DNA of 64,000 nt from contig NZ_JAOSZE010000014.1 of assembly GCF_025630775.1 (NCBI RefSeq), forward strand, positions 124,001 to 188,000, written 5' to 3'. Source of the DNA: Actinoplanes sp. KI2. GTDB lineage: Bacteria > Actinomycetota > Actinomycetes > Mycobacteriales > Micromonosporaceae. The first letter of the stretch is position 1. Each line of letters starts with the position of its first letter. This document shows positions 34,237 through 44,477 of the stretch, in pieces. The position numbers and the translations under genes were made by a program. The notes below the pieces were generated by a model. It was not told the DNA's origin, did not search any database, and saw nothing but the letters and a program-made list of their open reading frames with translations.

Positions 34237-35378
34237 TACACGCCTTCCTGCAGCCACTTGGCGGCCCGGACCGCGCGGGCCCGCACCGAGGTCAGATCGT
34301 CCCCGAGGACCGTCACGTGGCCGATCTTACGGCCGGGGCGTACCTGCTTGCCGTAGAGATGGACGCGGGCGCCGGGGTCGGTCGCGAACAGGTGGTGCAG
34401 CCGCTCGTCGATCGAGATGCCGCCCGGCGCGCCGCCGAGGACGTTGGCCATCACGACGACCGGCGCGGTCAGCGTGGTCGCGCCCATCGGGTAGTCGAGG
34501 ACGGCGCGCAGGTGCTGCTCGAACTGCGAGGTGCGAGCGCCCTCGATCGTCCAGTGCCCGGAGTTGTGCGGGCGCATGGCCAGCTCGTTGACGACGATGC
34601 CGTCCTCGGTCTCGAACAGCTCGACCGCGAGCAGCCCGACCACGCCGAGCGAGTTCGCCAGGTCGATGGCGAGCTGCTGCGCCTGCAGGGCCCGCGACTC
34701 GGAAAGGCCGGGCGCGGGCGCGAGCACCTCGACACAGATGCCGTCCCGCTGCACGGTCTCGACCACCGGGTATGCCGCCACCTGCCCGAACGGCGAGCGC
34801 GCGACGAGCGCCGCGAGCTCCCGCCGCAGCGGCACCCGCTCCTCGACGAGCAGCGGGGTGCCGGTGGCCACGAGATCCGCGGCCGCCGCGGGCGAGTCGA
34901 GCATCCAGACGCCCTTGCCGTCGTACCCGCCGCGGACCGCCTTCGCCACCACCGGCCAGGAGCCCGCCGCGAAGCTCTCGACGTCGGCCGCCGTCTCGAC
35001 CCGCCGCCAGCGCGGCACCGGGGCGCCCAGCTGCGAGAGCCGCTCCCGCATCTGCCCCTTGTCCTGCGCGAAGACCAGCGCCCGCGACCCCGGGAAGATC
35101 TTCACGCCCTCGGCCTCGAGCGCCTCGATGTGCTCGGTCGGCACATGCTCGTGGTCGAAGGTGACCGCGTCGCAGCCCTTCGCGAAGTCACGCAGCGCGG
35201 CGAGGTCGGTGTGCGTGCCGAGGCGAACGTCGGCGGCCACGAGGGCGGCGCTGTCGTCGGGCGACACGCTGAGCACGCGCAGTGACTGGCCTAGGGAGAT
35301 CGCGGCCTGGTGGGTCATCCGGGCCAGCTGGCCGCCGCCCACCATGCCGACCACCGGCAGATCGGTTCGGGTATCCAT
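34236..35378 (-). CDS. purK: N5-carboxyaminoimidazole ribonucleotide synthase
   Basis: A 380-residue ATP-grasp enzyme that makes N5-CAIR from AIR, ATP and bicarbonate. The N-terminal GMVGGGQLARM motif, the TFDHEHVPTEH segment, the ATP-grasp loop GGYDGKGVW and the catalytic END equivalent NELAMRPHNSGHWTIEG are all visible. It precedes purE with a 1-nt overlap. Start ATG 35378 (MDTRTDLPVVGMVGGG) is the family start. Confidence 0.95.
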   Translation of the reverse strand: MDTRTDLPVVGMVGGGQLARMTHQAAISLGQSLRVLSVSPDDSAALVAADVRLGTHTDLAALRDFAKGCDAVTFDHEHVPTEHIEALEAEGVKIFPGSRALVFAQDKGQMRERLSQLGAPVPRWRRVETAADVESFAAGSWPVVAKAVRGGYDGKGVWMLDSPAAAADLVATGTPLLVEERVPLRRELAALVARSPFGQVAAYPVVETVQRDGICVEVLAPAPGLSESRALQAQQLAIDLANSLGVVGLLAVELFETEDGIVVNELAMRPHNSGHWTIEGARTSQFEQHLRAVLDYPMGATTLTAPVVVMANVLGGAPGGISIDERLHHLFATDPGARVHLYGKQVRPGRKIGHVTVLGDDLTSVRARAVRAAKWLQEGV

Positions 35379-35406
35379 CGCACCGTCAGCCTATCGACCG
35401 CCCAGC

Positions 35407-37404
<1,998 letters not shown>

Positions 37405-37638
37405 ATGGACCAGCCTCCCACATCGGGGACAACGCTTCTCCGGCACTTTCGCCCGGGACGCGTGTTCATCGATCGACCTTGACAGTCCCGAGTTTGGAAG
37501 GAAGGCTTCCTTCCATCCAACATATCGTGTACCCGTCCACCAGGCGGTGTTCGGCTCCGATCAGGTGGCTCGGCGGTCCGGTCACCGCCAGTGTCGAACT
37601 CGTCGATTCGGGGTGAGGTCACTACCACAAGGAGACCC
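37405..37638. other. Divergent intergenic region carrying the GH18 promoter-operator
   Basis: A 234-bp region. It holds the -35 and palindrome described at 37479-37514 and AAGGAG just before the GH18 start. No ORF is supported. Confidence 0.6.
37479..37514 (+). promoter_or_regulatory. Promoter-operator of the GH18 gene (ROK-regulon candidate)
   Basis: TTGACA at 37479-37484, an 11-nt spacer, then the perfect palindrome GGAAGGAAG-G-CTTCCTTCC at 37496-37514. The palindrome would cover the spacer and -10 area, so binding should repress. The same arrangement recurs on the minus strand at 44357-44322. Confidence 0.85.
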
Positions 37639-38664
37639 ATGTCCAAACGCGTAAGAGCCAAGACCGCGAAATTCGGAAGCCTGGCCCTCGCCGGCGTGGT
37701 TGCCGTCGGCGTCGGGCTGGTCGCCCTGCCCGCGGACGCCGCCGTGTCCTCCCCGGTGCTGGCGTATCAGTTCGAAGGCGATGCGACATCACTCATCGCG
37801 GCCAGCGCCGGTGCCATCGAGCAGGTGGGCGTCGACGGAGTCAACATCACGTCGGACGGTACCGGCGTCGGCCGCCCGGATGCGGACGCGACGTCGCAAC
37901 TCGCCGCTGCTCACTCGCTCGGCAAGAAAGCCGAGGTGCTGATCGGCAACTTCTCGGAATCGCTCGGCGACTTCGACGAACCCGCCGCCTACCGGATGCT
38001 CTCCTCGACCGCGCACATCAAAGCGATCGTCAATACGATGAAGAGCGCGGTGAACTCGCAGGGCTGGGACGGGGTCGACATCGACCTCGAAGCGTTGCAG
38101 GCGCGGGACACGTCCGGACTGCTCACCTTCATCAAGACCCTCAAGGCGGCCCTGCCCGGAAAGACGGTCAGCATCGCGATCACCTGCTACACCACGGAGC
38201 AGGAGTTCACGAACGCCGGCTATGACCTGTCCGCGCTGGGCAAGGCCGTCGATCGCCTCGTTCTCATGGCCTATGACCAGCACGGCTTCGGGGACTCCGG
38301 ACCGGGGCCGGTCGGTGCCCTGTCGTGGCAGACAACCGGCCTCGGCATCGTCCTCAGACACATGGGCGGCGACAACGGCAAGGTGATCCTCGGCGAAGCC
38401 GGCTACGGATACCGCTGGTACACCGACTGGCGGAGCGGGCACGTCGACCAGGTCTCCGATGCCCAGGCGCGCTCGCTGGCCGGCTCCCGCGCGGTCTGGG
38501 ACGGCACGGCGCACGAGTGGCACGCCACCCTGGCGGACGGATCGATCCTGTGGTGGGCCGACGCCAAATCCCTGGCCGACCGACAATCCCTGGTCTCCGA
38601 CCGCGGTCTGCACGGGCTGGCCGTCTGGGACCTCGGGCTGTCCGACCCGATCACCCGCTCGTAG
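37639..38664 (+). CDS. Secreted GH18 glycoside hydrolase
   Basis: A 341-residue family 18 hydrolase. Start ATG 37639 follows AAGGAG, and the product begins with a Sec signal (KRVRAKTAKFG, then LALAGVVAVGVGLVAL, cleavage near PADAA). The catalytic motif DGVDIDLE (DxxDxDxE, about residues 144-151) has both aspartates and the proton-donor glutamate. The C-terminal LMAYDQHG and GLAVWDLG blocks are typical of the YdhD/chitinase-like barrel. No chitin- or cell-wall-binding module is present. The expected substrate is a beta-linked N-acetylglucosamine polymer. It converges on the kinase end of the ABC operon and shares an operator with it. Confidence 0.85.
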   Translation: MSKRVRAKTAKFGSLALAGVVAVGVGLVALPADAAVSSPVLAYQFEGDATSLIAASAGAIEQVGVDGVNITSDGTGVGRPDADATSQLAAAHSLGKKAEVLIGNFSESLGDFDEPAAYRMLSSTAHIKAIVNTMKSAVNSQGWDGVDIDLEALQARDTSGLLTFIKTLKAALPGKTVSIAITCYTTEQEFTNAGYDLSALGKAVDRLVLMAYDQHGFGDSGPGPVGALSWQTTGLGIVLRHMGGDNGKVILGEAGYGYRWYTDWRSGHVDQVSDAQARSLAGSRAVWDGTAHEWHATLADGSILWWADAKSLADRQSLVSDRGLHGLAVWDLGLSDPITRS

Positions 38665-38669
38665 CGTCT

Positions 38670-38708
38670 CCGCGTCGGTGGGAAGGCGTGCCCTTCCCAC
38701 CGACGCGG
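38670..38708. terminator. Bidirectional hairpin terminator
   Basis: Perfect 17-bp arms (38670-38686 and 38692-38708, ccgcgtcggtgggaagg) around a 5-nt loop CGTGC, lying between the convergent GH18 and kinase stops. The hairpin can stop transcription from both directions. Confidence 0.88.
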
Positions 38709-38713
38709 TTGGC

Positions 38714-39718
38714 TCACGAGGCCGGGGACGGCCGTCCGGCCAGGTCCGCTCGAGCCCGCTCGACCGCCTCCGCCGAGGCCGCGGCCAGCGCCAGCGCGTC
38801 GACGAGCGGCCCGGCCACCGGCGGGACGTCGAGCACCACGACCCGCGAGCGGGGTGCGGACGCGGCGACGTTCTCCCGTACGCGACGGATCAACCGCTCG
38901 GGGGCGTTCTGCAGCGCACCTCCGCCCAGCACGACCGGCACCGTGGCGTGGCCGAGGTCGAGGCGGTTCAGCAGGGCGGTGGCCATGGTCGCCACCTCGT
39001 CCGCCATCCGGTCCACGATGGAGAGTGCCGCCGCGTCGCCGGCCTCGGCCACGGCGTAGAGCACCGGTGTGAGCGTAATGATCTCCCGCCACGTCAGGTG
39101 GCGTTCCTCGACCGCGAGCGCCACTTCCTCGGGCGACGCCCGGCCGAAGTGCGCCGCCACGGCCTCGCGCAGCATGCTGGCCGGCCCTCGGCCGTCGCCG
39201 GCGCGGACGGCGGCCCCCAGCGCCGCCATGCCCAGCGATCGCCCGCCGCCCCAGTCGCCGGTGTGCGGACCGAGGGCCAGGAAACGCGCGACGCGGCCGT
39301 CCGGATGCACGCCGACCGCGTTGATTCCGGCGCCGCCGACGACACCCACCCCACCGCGGCCGGCCCGGCCCGCCCCGAGCACCGCGAAGGTGTCGTTGCG
39401 CACCACGAGGCGCGCCGCCACGCCGAGCGCCGCCAGCTCCTTGTGCATGACCGCCTCGGCCGGCTCGGTGTCGAGGTTGGCGAGGTAGAAGGCGCCGACC
39501 TCGATCGGGGCGTCGGAGCTCAACCCGGCGGCGGCGGCCTGCGAGCGCGCCGTGCCGACCAGGGCGTGCAGCCGGGCGGCGGTCTCGGCCATGCCGTCCT
39601 GCATCGGGCGAGTGCCGGCGCCGCGTACCCGAGCCCAGACGCGGCCGGAGGTGTCGGCGAGCACGAGGTCGGTCTTGGAGTTGCCGCCGTCGGCGCCGAC
39701 GACCAAGCGCTCAGCCAC
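38714..39718 (-). CDS. BadF/BcrA-type ATPase, N-acetylglucosamine kinase-like
   Basis: A 334-residue ASKHA-fold kinase. The N-terminal phosphate loop is GADGGNSKTDLVLAD; the second phosphate motif is GPHTGDWGGGRSLGM, and the adenosine region GGGALQNAPERLI lies near the C-terminus, as in GlcNAc kinases of the BadF/BadG family. GTG 39718 overlaps the GH4 stop by 8 nt (GTGGCTGA). It is the last gene of the operon. The expected role is ATP-dependent phosphorylation of an imported amino sugar, or of the oligosaccharide before GH4 cleavage (inference). Confidence 0.85.
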   Translation of the reverse strand: MAERLVVGADGGNSKTDLVLADTSGRVWARVRGAGTRPMQDGMAETAARLHALVGTARSQAAAAGLSSDAPIEVGAFYLANLDTEPAEAVMHKELAALGVAARLVVRNDTFAVLGAGRAGRGGVGVVGGAGINAVGVHPDGRVARFLALGPHTGDWGGGRSLGMAALGAAVRAGDGRGPASMLREAVAAHFGRASPEEVALAVEERHLTWREIITLTPVLYAVAEAGDAAALSIVDRMADEVATMATALLNRLDLGHATVPVVLGGGALQNAPERLIRRVRENVAASAPRSRVVVLDVPPVAGPLVDALALAAASAEAVERARADLAGRPSPAS

Positions 39719-41030
39719 GGATCGACGCCGCCTTCGGCTCGGCCTCGGCGGCGGCCGGGAAGAACGCGGGCAGGAACCGCCGGTTGGTCTCCAGGAGGTC
39801 GTCCAGTAACGATTCGACGAGATGCCATTCCCGCACAAGTGGGTTGGCCAGCAGCGCGCGGGCCGCCACCGTACGGTCGCCGGTCGTGGCCGCCTGCACG
39901 GCAAGGATCTCGTACGCGGTCACGGCCTGCACGAGCCCGAGCATCTCCGGGGCCAGATCCGGAACCGGTAGCGGATGTGCCCCGCCGGTGTCGACGATCG
40001 CGCCGACTTCGACCACGGCGTCGCCGGGCAGGCCCGCGACCGTGCCGTCGTTGCGGACGTTGACGTAGTGGTGGGCACCGTCGCCGGTGAGCAGGCTGGT
40101 AACCAGGGCCGCCGCAGCCTCGCTGTAGTAGGCGCCGCCCCGGCTCTCGAGCAGCTCGGGTTTGTGGTCCAGCGTCGGGTCGGCATACATCGCCAGCAAC
40201 TCGGCCTCGATCGCCTGCACGGCGCTCGCGCGGTGCTCGCCCGCCTGCTGGGCCGCGAGCTCCCGGGAGGTTCCCCAGAAATAGTGCAGGTAATAGGAGG
40301 GGATCGCGCGCAGCGTGCGCAACAACGACGGGGCGCCCGTGCGGCCGGCGACCTCGTCCAGCAGCGGGCCGTCGAGGATCTCCGGCAGCCGTTCGTCGCC
40401 GTCGACGGTCACCGACCGGATCCACGAGAGGTGGTTCAGGCCGGCGTGGCCCAGGCGGACCCGGCCGGGTTCGACACCGAAGGCCTGGGCGAAGCGGCGC
40501 TGGAAGCCGATCCCGACGTTGCACAGTCCGAGTGCGCGGTGGCCGGCGTGCTGGAGCGCCCGGGTCACGATACCGACCGGATTGGTGAAGTCGATGATCC
40601 AGGCCGCGGGACCGGCGAGGGCGCGCACCCGGTCGGCGATGTCGAGGACCACCGGCACCGTCCGCAGCGCCTTGGCGAATCCACCGGCGCCGGTCGTCTC
40701 CTGGCCGACCAGGCCGTACCGGTTGGGTGTGGTCTCGTCGGTCATGCGGGCGGCCTGGCCGCCCACCCGGAGTTGGATCAGGACCGCGGCGGCGTCGCGG
40801 ACGGCGTCGTCGAGATCGGTGGTGCACACGAGACGTCCCGGAAAGCCGGTGCGATCGAGGATGCGCTGAGCCAAGCCACCGACGACGGCGAGGCGCTCGG
40901 CGTCGATGTCGTTCAGTACGAGCTCGTCGATCGCCAGCGTCCCGGCCCGGGCCCGGGCGGCGAAGCCCTCGATGAGTTCGGGGGTGTAGGTGCTGCCGCC
41001 GCCGACGACGGTGATCTTCACAGGGTTCAT
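39711..41030 (-). CDS. GH4 family glycosidase (6-phospho-beta-glucosidase-like)
   Basis: A 439-residue NAD and Mn-dependent glycosidase. The N-terminal Rossmann motif is VKITVVGGGSTYTPELIEGF; the metal-ligand cysteine lies in LGLCNVGIGFQRRFA and a histidine in GLNHLSWIRSV. Family 4 enzymes usually cleave 6-phospho-glycosides by an oxidation-elimination mechanism. The kinase gene directly downstream would supply such phosphorylation. ATG 41030 (MNPVKITVVGGG) overlaps the upstream permease stop as ATGA, so translation is coupled. The length fits GH4. Confidence 0.88.
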   Translation of the reverse strand: MNPVKITVVGGGSTYTPELIEGFAARARAGTLAIDELVLNDIDAERLAVVGGLAQRILDRTGFPGRLVCTTDLDDAVRDAAAVLIQLRVGGQAARMTDETTPNRYGLVGQETTGAGGFAKALRTVPVVLDIADRVRALAGPAAWIIDFTNPVGIVTRALQHAGHRALGLCNVGIGFQRRFAQAFGVEPGRVRLGHAGLNHLSWIRSVTVDGDERLPEILDGPLLDEVAGRTGAPSLLRTLRAIPSYYLHYFWGTSRELAAQQAGEHRASAVQAIEAELLAMYADPTLDHKPELLESRGGAYYSEAAAALVTSLLTGDGAHHYVNVRNDGTVAGLPGDAVVEVGAIVDTGGAHPLPVPDLAPEMLGLVQAVTAYEILAVQAATTGDRTVAARALLANPLVREWHLVESLLDDLLETNRRFLPAFFPAAAEAEPKAASIRG

Positions 41031-41908
41031 CCTTTGACTCCGGTGGTGGTGATGCCCTCGACGAAGACGCGCTGGGCGAGGAAGAAGATCACCAGTACGG
41101 GCGCGAGGAACATGAGTGAGGCGGCCATCTGGAGCTGGTACGCGCCTTGATGGCCGGACTTGGCCAGTTGCGACAGCGCCACCGCCAGGGTCTGCCCGGT
41201 GGTGCTGTTGCCGGTGTAGAGCAGCGGGTTGTAGAAGTCGTTCCAGGCGTACAGGAACGCGAAGAGGCCGACCGCGGCGATGGCCGGCTTCGCCACCGGC
41301 ACGACGACCCGGGTCAGGATGCGGAACTCGTTCGCGCCGTCCACCCGCGCGGCTTCGATCATCTCGGCCGGCAGCGTCATGAAGAACTGGCGCAGCAGGA
41401 AGATGCTGAACGCGTCGCCGAAGAACGACGGGACGATCAGCGGCTTGAGGCTGCCGATCCAGTGCAGGTTCGCGTAGAGCACGTACAGCGGCAAGCTGGT
41501 GACCTGGGCCGGGATCATCATCGTGGACAGCACGAGCAGGAACACCACCTCGCGGCCGCGCCAGCGCAGCCGACTGAGCGCGTACGCCACCGGCACCGAC
41601 GAGAGCACCGTCCCGAGCGCCGACAGCACCGCGTACAGGACGGTGTTGTAAAGGTCGTGCAGGAACGGCATCGCGTCGAACACGGCGCGGAAGTTGTTCC
41701 ATCGCCAGGGGTGCGGCAGGACCGATCCGGTGCCGGCCTGTCGCTGCGTCATGAACGCCGTCAGTACGCTGATGATCAGTGGTGCCGCGAACGCCACGCA
41801 CAGCGCGATCGCCGGGGCATGCTCGGCGACCAGGTGCAGCGTACGGCGTCCGGTGCGAGGCCGCACCGCGGCCGCCCCGAGCGCCGTGCGGGTGGTGAGC
41901 GCGGTCAT
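41027..41908 (-). CDS. ABC sugar transporter permease 2
   Basis: A 293-residue, six-TM permease of the MalG type. The EAA loop reads EMIEAARVDGANEFRILTRVVVPVAKPAIA, the contact to the ATPase. ATG 41908 overlaps the upstream permease stop (ATGA). It pairs with the permease at 41905. No ABC ATPase gene is in the cluster, so a shared ATPase (MsiK-like) must be used, as in other actinobacterial sugar systems (family knowledge). Confidence 0.9.
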   Translation of the reverse strand: MTALTTRTALGAAAVRPRTGRRTLHLVAEHAPAIALCVAFAAPLIISVLTAFMTQRQAGTGSVLPHPWRWNNFRAVFDAMPFLHDLYNTVLYAVLSALGTVLSSVPVAYALSRLRWRGREVVFLLVLSTMMIPAQVTSLPLYVLYANLHWIGSLKPLIVPSFFGDAFSIFLLRQFFMTLPAEMIEAARVDGANEFRILTRVVVPVAKPAIAAVGLFAFLYAWNDFYNPLLYTGNSTTGQTLAVALSQLAKSGHQGAYQLQMAASLMFLAPVLVIFFLAQRVFVEGITTTGVKG

Positions 41909-42870
41909 CGGCCACCTCCGTCGTAGGACACCCAGCGGCGCGAGACCCGGATGAAGACGACGGTCGCGACGAGGATGACGGCGAAGAGCATCCACGCGAG
42001 TGCCGAGGCGTATCCGGTCTTGAAGTAGGAGAAACCCTGCTCGTAGATCTCGGTGGAGTAGAAGAGCAGGGACTGGTGCGGGTAGCCGACGACCTGGTTG
42101 CTCGAGGTCGCGCCGTTGGAGGTGGCCCCGGAGACGACGAACGCCTCGGTGAAGTACTGGAACGTATAGATCATCCCGGTGATCAGCGAGAAGTAGATCA
42201 CCGGCGAGATGCCCGGCAGCGTGACGTGCCAGAACCGGCGCCAGCCGCCGGCCCCGTCGATTTCGGCCGCCTCGTAGAGCTGGACCGGCACATCGAGCAT
42301 GGCGGCACCGACAATGACGATGACGTCGCCGGCCACCCACAGCGCCATCAGCACCAGGCTCGGTTTCGTCCACGCCGGGTCGCCGAGCCAGCTCGGGCCG
42401 TTGACGCCGAACCGGGACAGCACGGTGTTGAGCGGCCCGGCGGGGTTGAGTACGACGATGAAGGACAGCGCCACGCCGACGACCGGCACCATCGACGGCA
42501 GATAGGCGATCGTGCGGTAGACGCGGGCACCGCGCTTGACCCGATTGATCGCCCAGGCCACGAAGACGGCCCAGAGCGTTCGCAGCGGCACCATGATCAG
42601 CACCATCCACAGCGTGTTACGCACCCCGACCCAGAAGTCATCGGCGTGCACGAGCGCCTGCACGTAGTTGGCGAATCCGACGAACTTCGGCGCCAGCAGC
42701 GAACCCGCCTGATAGTCGGTCAACGAGTAGTACAGCGCCGCGCCGACCGGATAGCCCAGGAACAGCACCACGCCGACGATGAACGGCGAGCAGAACAGGA
42801 TGACGGTGGTCCACTTGGTCCGGGATGCCGAGCGCCGCCGCGACGAACGTCTTGTTGCCGCCGCGGTCAT
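41905..42870 (-). CDS. ABC sugar transporter permease 1
   Basis: A 321-residue MalF-type permease with an Arg/Ser-rich N-terminal segment (ATRRSSRRRSASRTKW). The EAA loop reads YEAAEIDGAGGWRRFWHVTLPGISPVIY. ATG 42870 overlaps the binding-protein stop (TGATG). It forms the heterodimeric channel with the downstream permease. Confidence 0.9.
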   Translation of the reverse strand: MTAAATRRSSRRRSASRTKWTTVILFCSPFIVGVVLFLGYPVGAALYYSLTDYQAGSLLAPKFVGFANYVQALVHADDFWVGVRNTLWMVLIMVPLRTLWAVFVAWAINRVKRGARVYRTIAYLPSMVPVVGVALSFIVVLNPAGPLNTVLSRFGVNGPSWLGDPAWTKPSLVLMALWVAGDVIVIVGAAMLDVPVQLYEAAEIDGAGGWRRFWHVTLPGISPVIYFSLITGMIYTFQYFTEAFVVSGATSNGATSSNQVVGYPHQSLLFYSTEIYEQGFSYFKTGYASALAWMLFAVILVATVVFIRVSRRWVSYDGGGR

Positions 42871-44234
42871 CAGTTCTTGGCCGCGGCGTTGAGCTGGTCG
42901 ACCTTCGCGGCCGTCTCCGCGAGCAGGCCGGTGGGGTCCGGCGTGCCGGAGGACTGGTCGAACGACTGGATGGCCGAACCCCACACCGTGCCGATCTCGG
43001 CCCCGGCCGGAGTCAGCGGCGTGTACCCGGAGCCGGGATCCTTGTTGATGGCGACCATCGTCGCCCAGTGCGGGTCACTGGCGTTCTTCCAGGCGGCAAG
43101 CGAGGCGAAGGTCGACGGCACGTTGGACATGGCCGTGGCGAGGTCGGTCAGGAACTGCGTGTCGGTCGCCATGTTGGCGATGGCGAACGCGGCCTCCTGC
43201 TGGTGAGCGGCCTTCGTCGGCAGATACATCACCGTGCCGGCGGTCTCGCCCGCACCCGGCGAGGCGCCGCTTCCGGCCAGCTTGGGCACCGGGACGATGC
43301 CGTAGTCGAGCTTGGGGGCGTTGTCCGCGAGCTCGCCGATGTGCCACTCGCCGTCGACCTCCATCGCCACCTTCCCCGAGGTGAACGGGTTCGACGCGTC
43401 GTCGGAGTGCGGCTGGTACTGGGCGATGAACCGCTTGACCTGGTCCTGGCCGTAGAACGCGTTCAGGCGTTGAGCCCAGGTCAGCAGCTTGGCCCAGTTG
43501 GGGTCGGAGGCCAGAGTCGACTTGCCGTTGCTGTCGTAGAAGGACGAGCCGGTGAGTGCGCCCTCGTACAGGGTGTTGTTGAGGTTGTAGGCCTCGGCGG
43601 GAACGAATCCCCACTGCTTGATGCTGCCGTCGGGGTTCTTGATCGTCAGCTTCTCGGCGTCGGCCCGCAACTCGTCGAGCGTCCTCGGCGGGGCGGTGAT
43701 GCCCGCCGCCCGGAACATCGCCTTGTTGTAATAGAGGCCGAACGCGTCGGTCAGCAGCGGCAACGCGCACTGCTCACCCTGGTACTGCATGTATTTGTAG
43801 TTGCCGGCCGGGAACGTCTTGGCCGTGTCGATGCCGGCCGCAGCCAGGTACGGGTTCAGGTCGGCGACGGTCTTGTTGTGGCAGAACTTGGCGACGCTGT
43901 CCGGAGAGCTCGAGATGAACACGTCCGGGGACTCTCCGGCGGCGACGGCCTTGGTGAAGTCGGCGTCGTCCTTGTTCTGCACGAGTTTGACGGTCAGCCA
44001 CGAGTAGCGCGCGTGCAGCCGGTCGGCGGCTGCCTGGAAGGCCTTGACCTCGTTCGGCAGATGCGTGAACGACCAGACGGTCACGGTGGTCGCGGCGTGG
44101 TTGTCGCCGGGCTTGATGGCCACGGACGGGGCCGAGGCGGTCGAGGAACCACCGGTGCTGGTGCAGGCGGCGGTGAGTATGACGGCGGCGGCCAAGGCAA
44201 CCGGAGTCACCGCAGGACGACGGGGGAACGACAT
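42870..44234 (-). CDS. Extracellular sugar-binding lipoprotein (ABC)
   Basis: A 454-residue type 1 (family 1) solute-binding protein. The signal ends in a lipobox LTAAC at about residue 26, so the protein is lipid-anchored. A Ser/Thr/Ala-rich linker and the motif TTVTVWSFTHLPNEVKAFQAA begin the mature fold, and KVAMEVDGEWHIGEL fits the family. ATG 44234 has GGAGAAGG upstream; the longer frame starts upstream of the operator and is unlikely. It is the first gene of a five-gene overlapping operon and has the ROK operator 88 nt upstream of its ATG. The ligand is expected to be an oligosaccharide that the secreted GH18 releases. Confidence 0.9.
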   Translation of the reverse strand: MSFPRRPAVTPVALAAAVILTAACTSTGGSSTASAPSVAIKPGDNHAATTVTVWSFTHLPNEVKAFQAAADRLHARYSWLTVKLVQNKDDADFTKAVAAGESPDVFISSSPDSVAKFCHNKTVADLNPYLAAAGIDTAKTFPAGNYKYMQYQGEQCALPLLTDAFGLYYNKAMFRAAGITAPPRTLDELRADAEKLTIKNPDGSIKQWGFVPAEAYNLNNTLYEGALTGSSFYDSNGKSTLASDPNWAKLLTWAQRLNAFYGQDQVKRFIAQYQPHSDDASNPFTSGKVAMEVDGEWHIGELADNAPKLDYGIVPVPKLAGSGASPGAGETAGTVMYLPTKAAHQQEAAFAIANMATDTQFLTDLATAMSNVPSTFASLAAWKNASDPHWATMVAINKDPGSGYTPLTPAGAEIGTVWGSAIQSFDQSSGTPDPTGLLAETAAKVDQLNAAAKN

Positions 44235-44321
44235 TATGAATCCTTCTCCAATACACCGGCTCGGGACATATCGCAGGCGGGCGTCCGGGCGCCTGTGTCG
44301 TACGCCTCGCCGGCGATGGAT

Positions 44322-44357
44322 GGAAGGAAGCCTTCCTTCCAAATTTGACCGTGTCAA
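44322..44357 (-). promoter_or_regulatory. Promoter-operator of the ABC-GH4-kinase operon (ROK-regulon candidate)
   Basis: On the minus strand: TTGACA at 44357-44352, an 11-nt spacer, then GGAAGGAAG-N-CTTCCTTCC at 44340-44322. It is the twin of the site in front of the GH18 gene. The spacer length and the flanking TTT and ATCCA bases are also shared. Confidence 0.85.
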
Positions 44358-44477
44358 GGCCGTGCCGGGCCAGACTCGGGCCGCGGGCAGCACGTATAGC
44401 CTTGGAGTCGCCTAGCCTGGGAATCGCCGCCGGCGCTGGACGCGGGCAGGCTCAGCGACTCGAAGGGAAAACAACGG

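Noticed and set aside
37405..37446. CPRC zinc-ribbon extension of the DUF255 protein
   Set aside because: The upstream start has no ribosome site; GTG 37404 follows GGGAGG, so the extension is probably untranslated.
39520..41915. Fusion frames joining GH4, permease and kinase sequences
   Set aside because: Open upstream extensions in high-GC DNA; ATGA and GTGGCTGA overlaps and family start sites mark separate genes.
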